Assembly: GCA_025667525.1 (NCBI GenBank)
Contig: JANFOE010002267.1
Location: 1-64,000 of the forward strand
Source: Glebionis coronaria
Taxonomy: Eukaryota; Streptophyta; Magnoliopsida; Asterales; Asteraceae
Length of the DNA: 64,000 bases
Direction of reading: 5' to 3'
This document shows positions 12,521 through 23,264 of the stretch, one piece after another. The notes beneath the pieces are model-generated. The model did not search any database. It was not told the origin of the DNA and was given only the letters and a program-made list of their open reading frames with translations. The stretch's first letter is position 1; each line of letters opens with the position of its first letter. The position numbers and the translations under genes were made by a program.

Positions 12521-15500
12521 ATGCTCACTCGCGGGCGTGCACAAATACCGATTGGTGTACAACCTCTTCCTCCGAAAAGGAAAAAAAAGAGAAAGAGTAA
12601 GACCACCACCGTCCACCAAGCCGATCACGAGAATCGTGCTTTGTCACCACCACAAGAAGCCATGGCTATTGATAATCGTACTTTGTATGAACGTATGCAA
12701 TCCAACATTCATGGATATGTTAGTGTCATTAAGATTCCCGACTTTCCCGCTAACACATTTAAGCTACATACATCTATGATCAATATGGTTTCTGCATCAC
12801 CTTTCTTTAGAAAACAAAATGAGGATCCCCATGCTCACCTTAAGAGATTCCTTTCACTTTGCAACACCATTAAGCATAATGGGGTTCCACATGAGGTCAT
12901 TAGATTGATGTTAGTGTCATTTTCCTTAGATGGGAGTGCTAAGCATTGGTTAGACACCCAACCACCCGATAGTATCACCACATGGGATGATTTTACCACT
13001 AAGTTTTTGAACAAATTCTTTCCTCCACAAAAGACTATGGCTTTGAGGAATTTGATTATGGGCTTTACACAAAAACCTAGTCAATCCTTTAGTGATGCTT
13101 GGGAAGAGTATAGTGAGTTGTTGAGGCGATGCCCTAACCATGGAATGGATGATCTAGGCCAAATCAATACTTTCTATAATGGCCTTAAACCTCACCACCA
13201 AGATTCACTAAATGCTTCCGCGGGAGGGAGTATTCTTTTCAAGACATACCATGAGGCTTTGAACATTATTGAGACTAAGGCATTGGTTCAAACAAACGAT
13301 CCATTTGAAGAAAGAGTTCATGTTATCCAAAACACTTCTCAAACACCTTGTGATAACCAATTCCTTAAATATCACCAAGAGATCCTTCAACAAGTCAAAC
13401 AAGGACAACAAGAAATGACTCAAGAGATAGTTCAAGCCTTTAAGAGCATGACATTGAACAATTCCTCAAACAATGTGAATGCCATCACCATTTCTTGTGT
13501 TACTTGTGGAGGCCCCCATTCTTATGAACAATGTGACAAGGTGCAAGGGTATCAAGGGGAATGTTATGCTTATCAAGAGGAACACCGTGAACACTTTAAG
13601 CCTAACATCAATCCAAATAACCTTTCTTACAAATCCCAAAATTACCTTACTCCACCCGGTTTTCCATCCCAACCACCCACCCAAATTCCACAAAATCCTC
13701 CTCAAATTTTAGCAAGGAATCAAGGGCAAAAACAACCATACCAAGGAAATAACTACAAGTCACCCAATCAATTTCAACCTCAAGCAAGTACCTTTTATCC
13801 ACCAAATCAAGGATTTAACTCTCAACCTTTACCTTTCCAACCTCAAGGTTTTCAAGGTTATGTGCCACAAGAGTTAAACACAATGGATCTTTTGCAAAAG
13901 ATGAATCAAGAAAATGAAAGGAAATTCCAAGCTATAGACAAGAAAATGAATGACCAATTCAATAAGCTTTTGATGGCATTAAATCAAAGACCACAAGGGG
14001 CTTTACCTTCCAACACACAAACAAACCCTAGGGCCAATGTTAATGCTATTACAACAAGGAGTGGTTCAACAACAAAGGATCCTTCACCTCCTAAACCTAC
14101 TATTGTTCAACACACTTGTGCTCCTACTTGTGATAAGCCCTCTACTTCTACTTCACCACCTCAAAATGCTCCCATTTCAAAGCCCATTCATGAAACACTC
14201 AATAAGGAAAATCCTTCATCCACACCTCAACCACAACCAAAACCAAGTCTTCCTTATCCCTCAAGATTGAGAAAAGAAAAGCTTAAGAACAAGGATGATA
14301 TCCAAGTTTCTAACTTCTTGAGGATGTTCAAGCAACTTAACATCAATATCTCCTTTGCGGAAGCCTTAGCCAATATGCCTAAGTTTGCTAAGATGATTAA
14401 GGATTTGCTTTCTAACAAGGAAAGATTGGTGGATTTGCCTAATGCTTCTTTGAATGAAAATTGTTCCGCGGTGTTGCTTAAGAAGTTGCCTACTAAGCTT
14501 GGAGATCCGGGGCGGTTTTTGATTCCGTGCAATTTCCCGGGGGTGGAAAATTGTATGGCTTTAGCGGATTTAGGAGCAAGCATAAATCTTATGCCATTAT
14601 CGGTTTGGAAGAGACTTTCACTTCCCGAGCTCACTCCTACTAAGATGACTCTTGAGTTGGCTAACCGTACTATAGCTTATCCGGTGGGAATTGCGGAGGA
14701 TGTTTTTGTTGGGGTTGATAGATTTACATTTCCCGCGGATTTTGTGGTAGTTGATTATGATGTGGATCCTAGAGTGCCTTTGATTGTTGGTAGGCCATTT
14801 TTGAGAACGGGTCGTACTTTAATCGATGTGGCGGAAGGAGAACTTACAATGCGGGTAGGAGACGAGAGAGTTGTGTTTAACATGGGAAAGTTGTCCAAAA
14901 AGTCTAATGAGCCCGAAGCGGTAAAACATATTGATGTAGTACATGAGGGGGAAACACAAGATGATCTTCTTGATGAAGTTTGTGATGAGTACTTTTATGA
15001 AGCTTGCTCAAGTGGAGACTTTGATTACCATCATATTGAGACCATTGCTTCCATTACTTCCTCCTTGGATTTTCATGAACCTCAAGAGCTCAACTTTAGT
15101 GAACTTCCTTATGACACCCCACTTTTCCACAATACTAATCACTTTGATGAGGACTTAAGTATTGAGGGATCTTTTCTTTGTGATTCACCAACATATGATG
15201 ACTATAGTGATGATGAGCTTTCTACTTGTGACTCTCCATTTGTTGATGATCATATTTCCTGTGGTTTTGAGGGATCACCCATCTTTGATAGACCAATCTA
15301 TGATGTTTATGGTGATGAGGCGGATTCTATCATTGATGAGAGTGATGAGTTTTTATTGGAGGATATATCTTTTGAGTATACTCTTGGTTACCTTGATGAG
15401 GAGGGGGACATACTCTATCTAGAATCTTTATTGTTTGAGGATCCTTTACCTTCTTTGTCCACCCAAACCTTTTTACAACCAATCACTTCACAACCTTTCT

Positions 15501-15820
15501 CTCACCATGAGAACTACAAAGGAGAGTCTTTTAAGGCAATCAACACTTGTTGTTTTCCCATTAAGGAACGGATTTTTGATCCTGGCATAGAGCTTGCTAA
15601 ACCATCTCAGTATCCACCTGATGCAACAAAAGGAAACCTTGTGAAAGATTTGAGAACTTTACACTATCACCTTGGAAAGAACTTATGGGAAACCAATTTA
15701 GAGAACTACACCTCATTTTTGTCACCATTGATTGGGAAGCTAGTTGTTGGCTTGTGTTATAAGTGGGAGGGTACTTATGTGTTTGATCCTGGGGGATATT
15801 TATGGAGTTTTGATAAATGA
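12521..15820 (+). CDS. F1 gag-protease polyprotein (1099 aa)
   Basis: Structural gag plus aspartic protease of the F1 element; the products would form the cytoplasmic particle. I start at the first ATG in frame (12521); the frame is open a few codons upstream without an ATG. A basic run PKRKKKRKSK near residues 19-28 may be a nuclear localisation signal. A retrotransposon gag domain follows (about residues 45-270, with ITTWDDFTTKFLNKFFPP). A zinc knuckle at about 326-338 has spacing C-x2-C-x3-H-x4-C (CVTCGGPHSYEQC), then a Gln/Pro/Asn-rich linker. The retropepsin-like region around 660-790 has ADLGASINLMP with Asp at residue 683 (codon 14567-14569) and IVGRPFLRTGRT. Next comes an Asp/Glu-rich segment (about 820-990). 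The tail carries IFDPGIELAKPSQYP and YVFDPGG. No pol domain follows. The uninterrupted frame indicates recent activity. Confidence 0.92.
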   Translation: MLTRGRAQIPIGVQPLPPKRKKKRKSKTTTVHQADHENRALSPPQEAMAIDNRTLYERMQSNIHGYVSVIKIPDFPANTFKLHTSMINMVSASPFFRKQNEDPHAHLKRFLSLCNTIKHNGVPHEVIRLMLVSFSLDGSAKHWLDTQPPDSITTWDDFTTKFLNKFFPPQKTMALRNLIMGFTQKPSQSFSDAWEEYSELLRRCPNHGMDDLGQINTFYNGLKPHHQDSLNASAGGSILFKTYHEALNIIETKALVQTNDPFEERVHVIQNTSQTPCDNQFLKYHQEILQQVKQGQQEMTQEIVQAFKSMTLNNSSNNVNAITISCVTCGGPHSYEQCDKVQGYQGECYAYQEEHREHFKPNINPNNLSYKSQNYLTPPGFPSQPPTQIPQNPPQILARNQGQKQPYQGNNYKSPNQFQPQASTFYPPNQGFNSQPLPFQPQGFQGYVPQELNTMDLLQKMNQENERKFQAIDKKMNDQFNKLLMALNQRPQGALPSNTQTNPRANVNAITTRSGSTTKDPSPPKPTIVQHTCAPTCDKPSTSTSPPQNAPISKPIHETLNKENPSSTPQPQPKPSLPYPSRLRKEKLKNKDDIQVSNFLRMFKQLNINISFAEALANMPKFAKMIKDLLSNKERLVDLPNASLNENCSAVLLKKLPTKLGDPGRFLIPCNFPGVENCMALADLGASINLMPLSVWKRLSLPELTPTKMTLELANRTIAYPVGIAEDVFVGVDRFTFPADFVVVDYDVDPRVPLIVGRPFLRTGRTLIDVAEGELTMRVGDERVVFNMGKLSKKSNEPEAVKHIDVVHEGETQDDLLDEVCDEYFYEACSSGDFDYHHIETIASITSSLDFHEPQELNFSELPYDTPLFHNTNHFDEDLSIEGSFLCDSPTYDDYSDDELSTCDSPFVDDHISCGFEGSPIFDRPIYDVYGDEADSIIDESDEFLLEDISFEYTLGYLDEEGDILYLESLLFEDPLPSLSTQTFLQPITSQPFSHHENYKGESFKAINTCCFPIKERIFDPGIELAKPSQYPPDATKGNLVKDLRTLHYHLGKNLWETNLENYTSFLSPLIGKLVVGLCYKWEGTYVFDPGGYLWSFDK

Positions 15821-16210
15821 ACACTTGTTTTACCTCATCATGGAGATTTTTCTTCAAAAGGGCAAATTTTTTTTTTCTCCATGATAGGTTTTAGACACTT
15901 TTTAAGTGTGGGACGAGTCGAGCTAGAGACTCATTAACTCAAGCATCGTATAACTAGGTTTAGAGTGTTGTAGGTTAGAAATAAAGGCATAGATTTGGAG
16001 ATAAGTGTAGGGGAGACCTTCTTTTGTCTTCATGCTTGTTTGTAGGGTTGCTCACTCATCTTGTGTTTTGGAGCTTATGGAGGAGGCCCTTGTATCCGGT
16101 TCATTTCATTACTTTAAGTGAATTTTCATTGACACCTTGTGCTTAAACATGATTTCACTAATAGTAGTCCTTTCCTTAACTTGGGTTAAACAAAGTCTAT
16201 TCATTGTCAT

Positions 16211-16301
16211 AAGTGTAGGGGAAGTTTTTATACTTCCATGCTCTTAAACATTGAGGACAATGTTTAGCTTAAGTGTAGGGGGGTCTTCTATCGAAGTGAC
16301 C
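16211..16301 (+). promoter_or_regulatory. F1 three-hairpin cluster between polypurine motifs
   Basis: Hairpin A: GGAAGT (16220-16225) with ACTTCC (16232-16237). Hairpin B: TAAACATTG (16245-16253) with CAATGTTTA (16258-16266), loop AGGA. Hairpin C: CTTC (16285-16288) with GAAG (16293-16296), loop TATC, extended by GGT and ACC. Polypurine motifs start at 16211 and 16271. The same order of parts occurs in F2 at 47646-47727: B is identical, while A and C change in both arms. The function is unknown; an RNA signal for a helper element is my inference. Confidence 0.7.
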
Positions 16302-17864
16302 TTACCTAGAACTTGTCATTGTCTTGCATGATAACATGGAAAATTGAATTTTAAACATTTTTCAAATTTTTGATCTACTTTGGCCAACAAAAATATGCAT
16401 TCATGATTTTTGCATCAATCATTTTTCATTTGCATAACACATTTGCATTGTATATATTTCTTCTTTTAGTTTTCATCAAAAATATATAAAAAGGAAAAAT
16501 ATAATAAAACATGGTTTTAACAAGTTTAGACTTCTTTGACATATTAGGCCTGCCATGGATATTTTGACTCAACCCGAGTTTGCTTATTTTAGCACTCTCT
16601 AGCTAGTATCCTTAACCATGTAGTCCTTCATTGGTCTATTAGGCTAAGCTTCCACCAATTTCATTCTTTGAAATTTTAAATTTGTGGAGAATGGGAAATG
16701 ATAGAGTTGAAGCAAGTGTAAAAGGGCTAGATAGACTTCATGGCAATTACTTGTGGCTAAATCCTTCTCTTCTCTACCTCTATTTTCTTCGCTTGTATAT
16801 AATTGTTAATAAATAATCAAGTACGGTTTTAATTGGTTTGTAATCTCTTATGCATTTTTGGCTAATCATTCATGGTTGATATGAGTACGTCTTAAGATTC
16901 TAAGTTAGCACGTTTTATGTGTACTAGACTTGTGTCATGCTCCATATTTAGCGGGTGTTTTTCCTTTTCTTCTTTTCAAATTTCTTTGTGAGGAATAAAG
17001 AAAAATAAGAGCGGCTTATGAAAAAAAAATGAGTGGCTAGAAAAAAAAAAGAAAAAGAAAAAAAAAATAATGCAAGACTCCCAAGAGGGGCAGTGTGGTG
17101 TTAATTATAGTGACTATTGAGTTCCAATATTACCTTGACGGGTTGCGGGGATTCAATAGATTGCTCCAATCCAATATTACCTTGACGGGTTGCGGGGTTG
17201 AAGATCCAAAATCTCAAAAAGATGCGGATGTAAATTATTGCGTGAGTTTTATTTTTCTTTCCTTAGCGAGTGTGTAGTTACTTATGAAAGCATGACATGA
17301 GGATTTTACACATAAGGCGAATGACTTATTACTCTTAATACGGACTTGTATTAATTGTGAGCGGTTTTTCAAGTAATGGATGAGAAGATTACTTAGGATT
17401 AAAATCGTGCTTCCTTATTTTTGGATTTTACACTTCTTATATTACACATTTGAATAAATGACAAATTTGCCCACAAGAAATTTGCTCAATTAATAACCGG
17501 TTCCACATTTAATTGTCATGAATAAGTTGATGCACTTTTTACTTGTGAATGCAATGATCCCATTTACTAGCTTGGTATGGGGAAAGTGAAACTTGAGGGT
17601 GATAAGTGTCCATGGTATCCAAGCCCTAATACAAGTCATTGAATTCTTTATGAGTTATTTCCATCAAAACCATTTCAAGAAAAATCAAAAAGATATAGAT
17701 AGAATTGTATTTTGATTCATTGCATTGTAAAAAGTCAAAATCATGCATCATCTAGTTTAGAGTAGTGTAGATGCATCTCATGTGGCCAAGGTGGATTAAT
17801 TATGAGGGAAATGTAAATTTTTAAGCCTTGAAATATAATATTGCATGAGGACATGGCAATGCTC

Positions 17865-17879
17865 AAGTGTAGGGGAATT
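17865..17879 (+). promoter_or_regulatory. F1 polypurine tract before LTR2
   Basis: AAGTGTAGGGGAATT ends at 17879, directly before the LTR tip TGATATG. It should prime plus-strand DNA synthesis. The bases before it (GAGGACATGGCAATG) resemble hairpin B of the internal cluster, so the terminal tract and the internal motif look like copies of one module. Confidence 0.85.
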
Positions 17880-20800
17880 TGATATGAGCTTAAACTCATA
17901 TCCTTTTATCAACAAATAACCCTAAAACATGAAGCAAAATACCCATTTATCTTGTAAAAAAGCAGTGTTATGTGGTATGTTTGTGTTTGTGTGCACTTTT
18001 GTAGGTAAGAAGATACATTTTCAAGCAAACAAGGAAAAACCAAGCTCAAATGGATGAAAAAGACAAAAGAGGATCAAAAGTGACAAGACTTTGAAGTTCA
18101 AGGACCTATCTTGACAAGTGATGAAAGTTTGAGGACTTAAAGTGCAAATAATTAAAAGTCAAGATTCAAGTCAAACCTGGTCAAACTATCAAGTCAACTC
18201 AGTCAAAGGGCCATTTTGTACAAATTATGAAAGTTAAAGGACCAAAAATGACAAAGGAATGAAGATCCTAGCTTGAAATGGGAATCTGCCAAGTACAAGG
18301 GCTTGTTTTGCCAACATTGGAAAGTTATGCAAGTTTAATCCAAGTGAAAAGATTTCAGCCAATGGGAATAAAGAAAACACTTCACACGGATTGCCACATT
18401 AGCCTATTAAATACCCACTAACTGCCGCCACATTTATTACCATATCCAAATAGTGTAATCCGTGTGACTTATTTTAAACCAACCAGAAAACGCCACGTGT
18501 CCTTCTCTTTCACAAAGAAAATTGCCAGGATCGGGATTTTTATAGAGGCCGTTTCATGAGAAGATCAAAACATCAATTTTGCTCGTTTTGAAGAGAGGAA
18601 TCCAATGGTGCAATCCAATTAACAAATTATCCATTCAATCAAAAACCCCCAATTCAGTGTTCATCACCTTCAAAGAGCAAATGCAGAATTCCTCCACGTG
18701 GCAAGTTGTTATTGGATCTGCCACGTCACAAACCCCAACAGAATCTCCTCTCATGCCTATAAATAGCTAGGATGTACCTCATTTCTCGTAGTAGTTCAAT
18801 TTTGTAAAACACATAGTTCTTAAATTTCTCTTTCCCTTTTTCCCTACTTTTCACCTAACTACTCAAGAGTCTGACAAACTCTTGAGTCAGTTAGTTAGTT
18901 AGTAGCTTGTAACAAACATTTGTAACTGAATTCATGCAATAAAATTCAAACTTCATTTTCCCGCCAAATTCTGTTCTTCTCAATTCTGTTACTACTTGCT
19001 GTTATTGGATCATCCTGTTGTTGATTTGTGCTTGTTATGATCAATCATTGATCATAATTGTCATTGGAGGAGTTTTGTAGCTGTTTGTTCAGAATTCAAG
19101 TCAATCCTTTGTTCCTTTGAAGATTAGTAGCAGAATGATGAATGTAGATGATTGTAGCTGATTAGATTGATGATTTTAGTTGAATACTAGTGATAGGTGG
19201 TGGTATCACTAGTGCAAGAGAGCTCAGCGCTCCTCTTCTTCCCAAAGGACTTCTACAATAGGTTTCATTGCTCTTGTTTTTGGTTCCACTTAACAAGTTC
19301 TTGCATGCTAAATTTCCTAGTTTAATCTTGATGGCTGTATGATATAACTGCTTTTAGTTGTTGTTTGATTGTGTTTTGAGTGTTTGAAATTCAGTTACTG
19401 CTTAATCTTGTGCATTTGTGTTCAGTTTTGTAGTTACTAGCTTATTTTCAGTCACTTTTTAGCATAACAGCTTAATTGAGTTCTAGTCTTGCTAATTGCT
19501 TAGTTTCAGTTTCATTAGCTTTCATTTTGTTCATTAAAACTAGACTGTCAAAGCTTTTGAATCAGTTTAAACCATTACTCAATAAGTCTTTGTAAAATCT
19601 TTTTCATAACAGATTAAGGAGTGTTTGGTAGAAGCATAAAAGTAGATTTCAAGTGATGATATTTTGTGTTCTAGAGTTCATTTCTAGTCATTAGGTGTTA
19701 ACAAGTAGTCTTAAGTCATTTACAAGTCAAAATATTAGTCAAACAGGCAATTGGCTTAAAAATAGTTTGGGTCATCCTTGTTATCAGCTTTGGTTTGGAA
19801 ACTTGTCAATTTCATTTGCCTAGTTCTCTTTCAATCTTTGATGAAATTTCTTCAAACTTGTTTCTATTTCTAGCTTACATCATTAACTTTCAGTTTCTAA
19901 GAGGAAAATATACAGTTTTAGGAATTAAGCTAGAAATAAGCTTTTTAGTCAATGAATGAGCATTTGTCATTCTCTGATGTAAAGTGCATACTGTTTTCTT
20001 GGTTCTCTTAATCCTCTTCACAAAAGTCTTGATTTTCTTTCACCAATCCATTTAGTTAGTATTGAATATGAAGTTTTGAAATTTTGAGCTTTTTCATAAA
20101 AATTGGTCAAACTTGGTCAACATAAGCTCAAAAGAGCTTATTACAGATTTCTCATTCATTACTGGATAAAAATGGTTCTAGTTTGATTTCCCCTTCTTTA
20201 AATCAAGTGCTTAATCAGTTTCTTTACAAAAATCAGGTTGTGACTGATTAAAATAAGCTGTAGCTTATTTTGTGCTTATTAATAAGCACTCAATTGCTTA
20301 TTTTGGACTTTTAGCTTAATTCCTCAGACACACATAGCTTAAATGGGATTTTAAGAGCTTTGCAAGTGATTTCAGCTTATTTGGTTGAGTAATAAGCTCA
20401 AACGAGCTTAATCTTTCCTTTGTCCCGTTTTTAGTTAAAGGTTTAGTTTTATTGCACTTTAGTCCCTTCATTTCATTCAGTTTGGTAAACCTAGCTAAAC
20501 TTCCTAATTTTGTGGTATTTGCATAATTCAGTCCTTTACATTTGGAGTTTGTTACATTTCAGTTGTCAAGTTGTTATTTTGTTACATTTTTGGTTAGGTT
20601 TGTTAAAGTTTTCACATAATTGGTCCTTTTAGTTAACTGTTTTGCATTAGTAGTCCTTATAACTTTTAGAATTTGCATTTCAAGCATTTCCATTTCATAG
20701 AAATTACATTTTCAGCCCTTTTAGTTTCAAGTTTTGCATTTTATATTTTACTTGAATAGAATTTGGTATTTGCAACTTGTTTTACGTATAAGGAGGTTTA

Positions 20801-20948
20801 TATTTTTCATTTTTACATAGTGTTGTTTGAATTAGCAATAGATTACCAAGCAAGCTTGAACAACCAAGAACAATAATAAATCCGATATTGGTTGGACTTT
20901 CTATTAGTTAAGAACTGAGAAAACGAACTTGCATTATTCTACATTTCA
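17880..20948 (+). repeat. F1 LTR2 (3069 bp), shared by both units
   Basis: Same length as LTR1 and nearly identical. It is preceded by the polypurine tract and followed by a second primer site, so it serves as 3' LTR of unit 1 and 5' LTR of unit 2. TATA is at about 18758. Confidence 0.95.
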
Positions 20949-21725
20949 AATGGCGCCGCTGCCGGTTCTTTGACTACACGAGAGACTATCGATTGACGGT
21001 TTTCATTGGCTTTTGGGATCCGTTCATTTGGTGAACGTTATTTTTACGTATCATAAATCAAAAACAAATAAAAAAAATCAAAAATATAAAAATATATAAA
21101 AACTAAAAAATTAACAAAACAATTCTTTTCCTAAAGAATTGACCAAAAAAATTAAAAAATCCAAAAAACAATCTTTTTCCTAAGAGATTGCACCCAAAAA
21201 TATATATTATTGGATTCTCTCGGTTTTTATGTACATATAGTATTTTCCAATAAAAACTCATAAATACAAAAATATTTTCCATATATTATTATAAGTAAAT
21301 ACGTATACATATAAGAACAATCAATCTACATATCTTCCATAAGTATTGCCGAGGCAATACACCGTGTTGAGGGGCGTTCCGGTCCTTGACACGCGTATCG
21401 ATCAAACAAAATAAAGCAAGAATAGATAAATACTCTCAATAAGTAACAATTCGAAGAATACGAACATTTAAGTGAATAGAAAGGCGATGTGCTATAAAAT
21501 GCCATCTAAGGGTCAATAGGTACTTAAGTGCTTCACGCCACCTAACCCCCCGTTCACTTGGGAGTATTCTAAGAAGAAAGGCTTCATTGAGGGTCTTGCA
21601 CCCAAAGTAGTAATACATATATTGTTATTTTCTTGTGGATATTTAATATTGAAACTCGAAGAGGATAATCCATTTCTCTTCAAAGTCACACGAGAGCTTC
21701 TCTCTCATTCCTCGTATTGAGTTGC
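20949..21725 (+). promoter_or_regulatory. F1 unit-2 primer site and leader
   Basis: Copy of 11744-12520 shifted by 9205 bp. The primer site TGGCGCCGCTGCCGG begins at 20951. The twin hairpins lie at about 21120-21141 and 21169-21190. Small differences from unit 1 are seen (for example TTATAAATAC versus TCATAAATAC). Confidence 0.85.
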
Positions 21726-23264
21726 ATGCTCACTCGCGGGCGTGCACAAATACCGATTGGTGTACAACCTCTTCCTCCGAAAAGGAAAAAAAAGAGAAAG
21801 AGTAAGACCACCACCGTCCACCAAGCCGATCACGAGAATCGTGCTTTGTCACCACCACAAGAAGCCATGGCTATTGATAATCGTACTTTGTATGAACGTA
21901 TGCAATCCAACATTCATGGATATGTTAGTGTCATTAAGATTCCCGACTTTCCCGCTAACACATTTAAGCTACATACATCTATGATCAATATGGTTTCTGC
22001 ATCACCTTTCTTTAGAAAACAAAATGAGGATCCCCATGCTCACCTTAAGAGATTCCTTTCACTTTGCAACACCATTAAGCATAATGGGGTTCCACATGAG
22101 GTCATTAGATTGATGTTAGTGTCATTTTCCTTAGATGGGAGTGCTAAGCATTGGTTAGACACCCAACCACCCGATAGTATCACCACATGGGATGATTTTA
22201 CCACTAAGTTTTTGAACAAATTCTTTCCTCCACAAAAGACTATGGCTTTGAGGAATTTGATTATGGGCTTTACACAAAAACCTAGTCAATCCTTTAGTGA
22301 TGCTTGGGAAGAGTATAGTGAGTTGTTGAGGCGATGCCCTAACCATGGAATGGATGATCTAGGCCAAATCAATACTTTCTATAATGGCCTTAAACCTCAC
22401 CACCAAGATTCACTAAATGCTTCCGCGGGAGGGAGTATTCTTTTCAAGACATACCATGAGGCTTTGAACATTATTGAGACTAAGGCATTGGTTCAAACAA
22501 ACGATCCATTTGAAGAAAGAGTTCATGTTATCCAAAACACTTCTCAAACACCTTGTGATAACCAATTCCTTAAATATCACCAAGAGATCCTTCAACAAGT
22601 CAAACAAGGACAACAAGAAATGACTCAAGAGATAGTTCAAGCCTTTAAGAGCATGACATTGAACAATTCCTCAAACAATGTGAATGCCATCACCATTTCT
22701 TGTGTTACTTGTGGAGGCCCCCATTCTTATGAACAATGTGACAAGGTGCAAGGGTATCAAGGGGAATGTTATGCTTATCAAGAGGAACACCGTGAACACT
22801 TTAAGCCTAACATCAATCCAAATAACCTTTCTTACAAATCCCAAAATTACCTTACTCCACCCGGTTTTCCATCCCAACCACCCACCCAAATTCCACAAAA
22901 TCCTCCTCAAATTTTAGCAAGGAATCAAGGGCAAAAACAACCATACCAAGGAAATAACTACAAGTCACCCAATCAATTTCAACCTCAAGCAAGTACCTTT
23001 TATCCACCAAATCAAGGATTTAACTCTCAACCTTTACCTTTCCAACCTCAAGGTTTTCAAGGTTATGTGCCACAAGAGTTAAACACAATGGATCTTTTGC
23101 AAAAGATGAATCAAGAAAATGAAAGGAAATTCCAAGCTATAGACAAGAAAATGAATGACCAATTCAATAAGCTTTTGATGGCATTAAATCAAAGACCACA
23201 AGGGGCTTTACCTTCCAACACACAAACAAACCCTAGGGCCAATGTTAATGCTATTAGTCAATGA
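21726..23264 (+). pseudogene. F1 unit-2 gag, cut off before protease (512 aa)
   Basis: Identical to the first copy from its ATG through the gag domain, zinc knuckle and Gln/Pro-rich linker. It breaks at 23256, directly after codons for NVNAI. From there the frame reads two residues of LTR sequence (SQ) and stops at 23262-23264. The acidic region, protease and C-terminal motif are lost. It could still make a gag protein without protease. Cause: the deletion described for LTR3. Confidence 0.93.

Larger units (their letters stand above)
15821..17879 (+). other. F1 3' non-coding internal region
   Basis: About 2 kb between the gag-protease stop and LTR2, where pol would lie in an autonomous relative. 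I see no reverse transcriptase or integrase motifs. It holds five copies of the polypurine-like motif AAGTGTRGGG (15904, 16003, 16211, 16271, 17865), the hairpin cluster listed next, and two copies of a 28-bp segment containing TACCTTGACGGGTTGCGGGG at about 17122 and 17179. A short frame at 17095-17277 spans the latter and is not convincing. Confidence 0.7.

Noticed and set aside
12537..15857. Many extra plus and minus frames of 60-126 codons inside the gag-protease region
   Set aside because: Shadows of the long gag-protease frame; the same shadows recur in the second copy.
8675..20948. Two independent F1 insertions in tandem
   Set aside because: No target duplication around the inner LTR, an exactly shared LTR, and one ATGGT pair outside the array.
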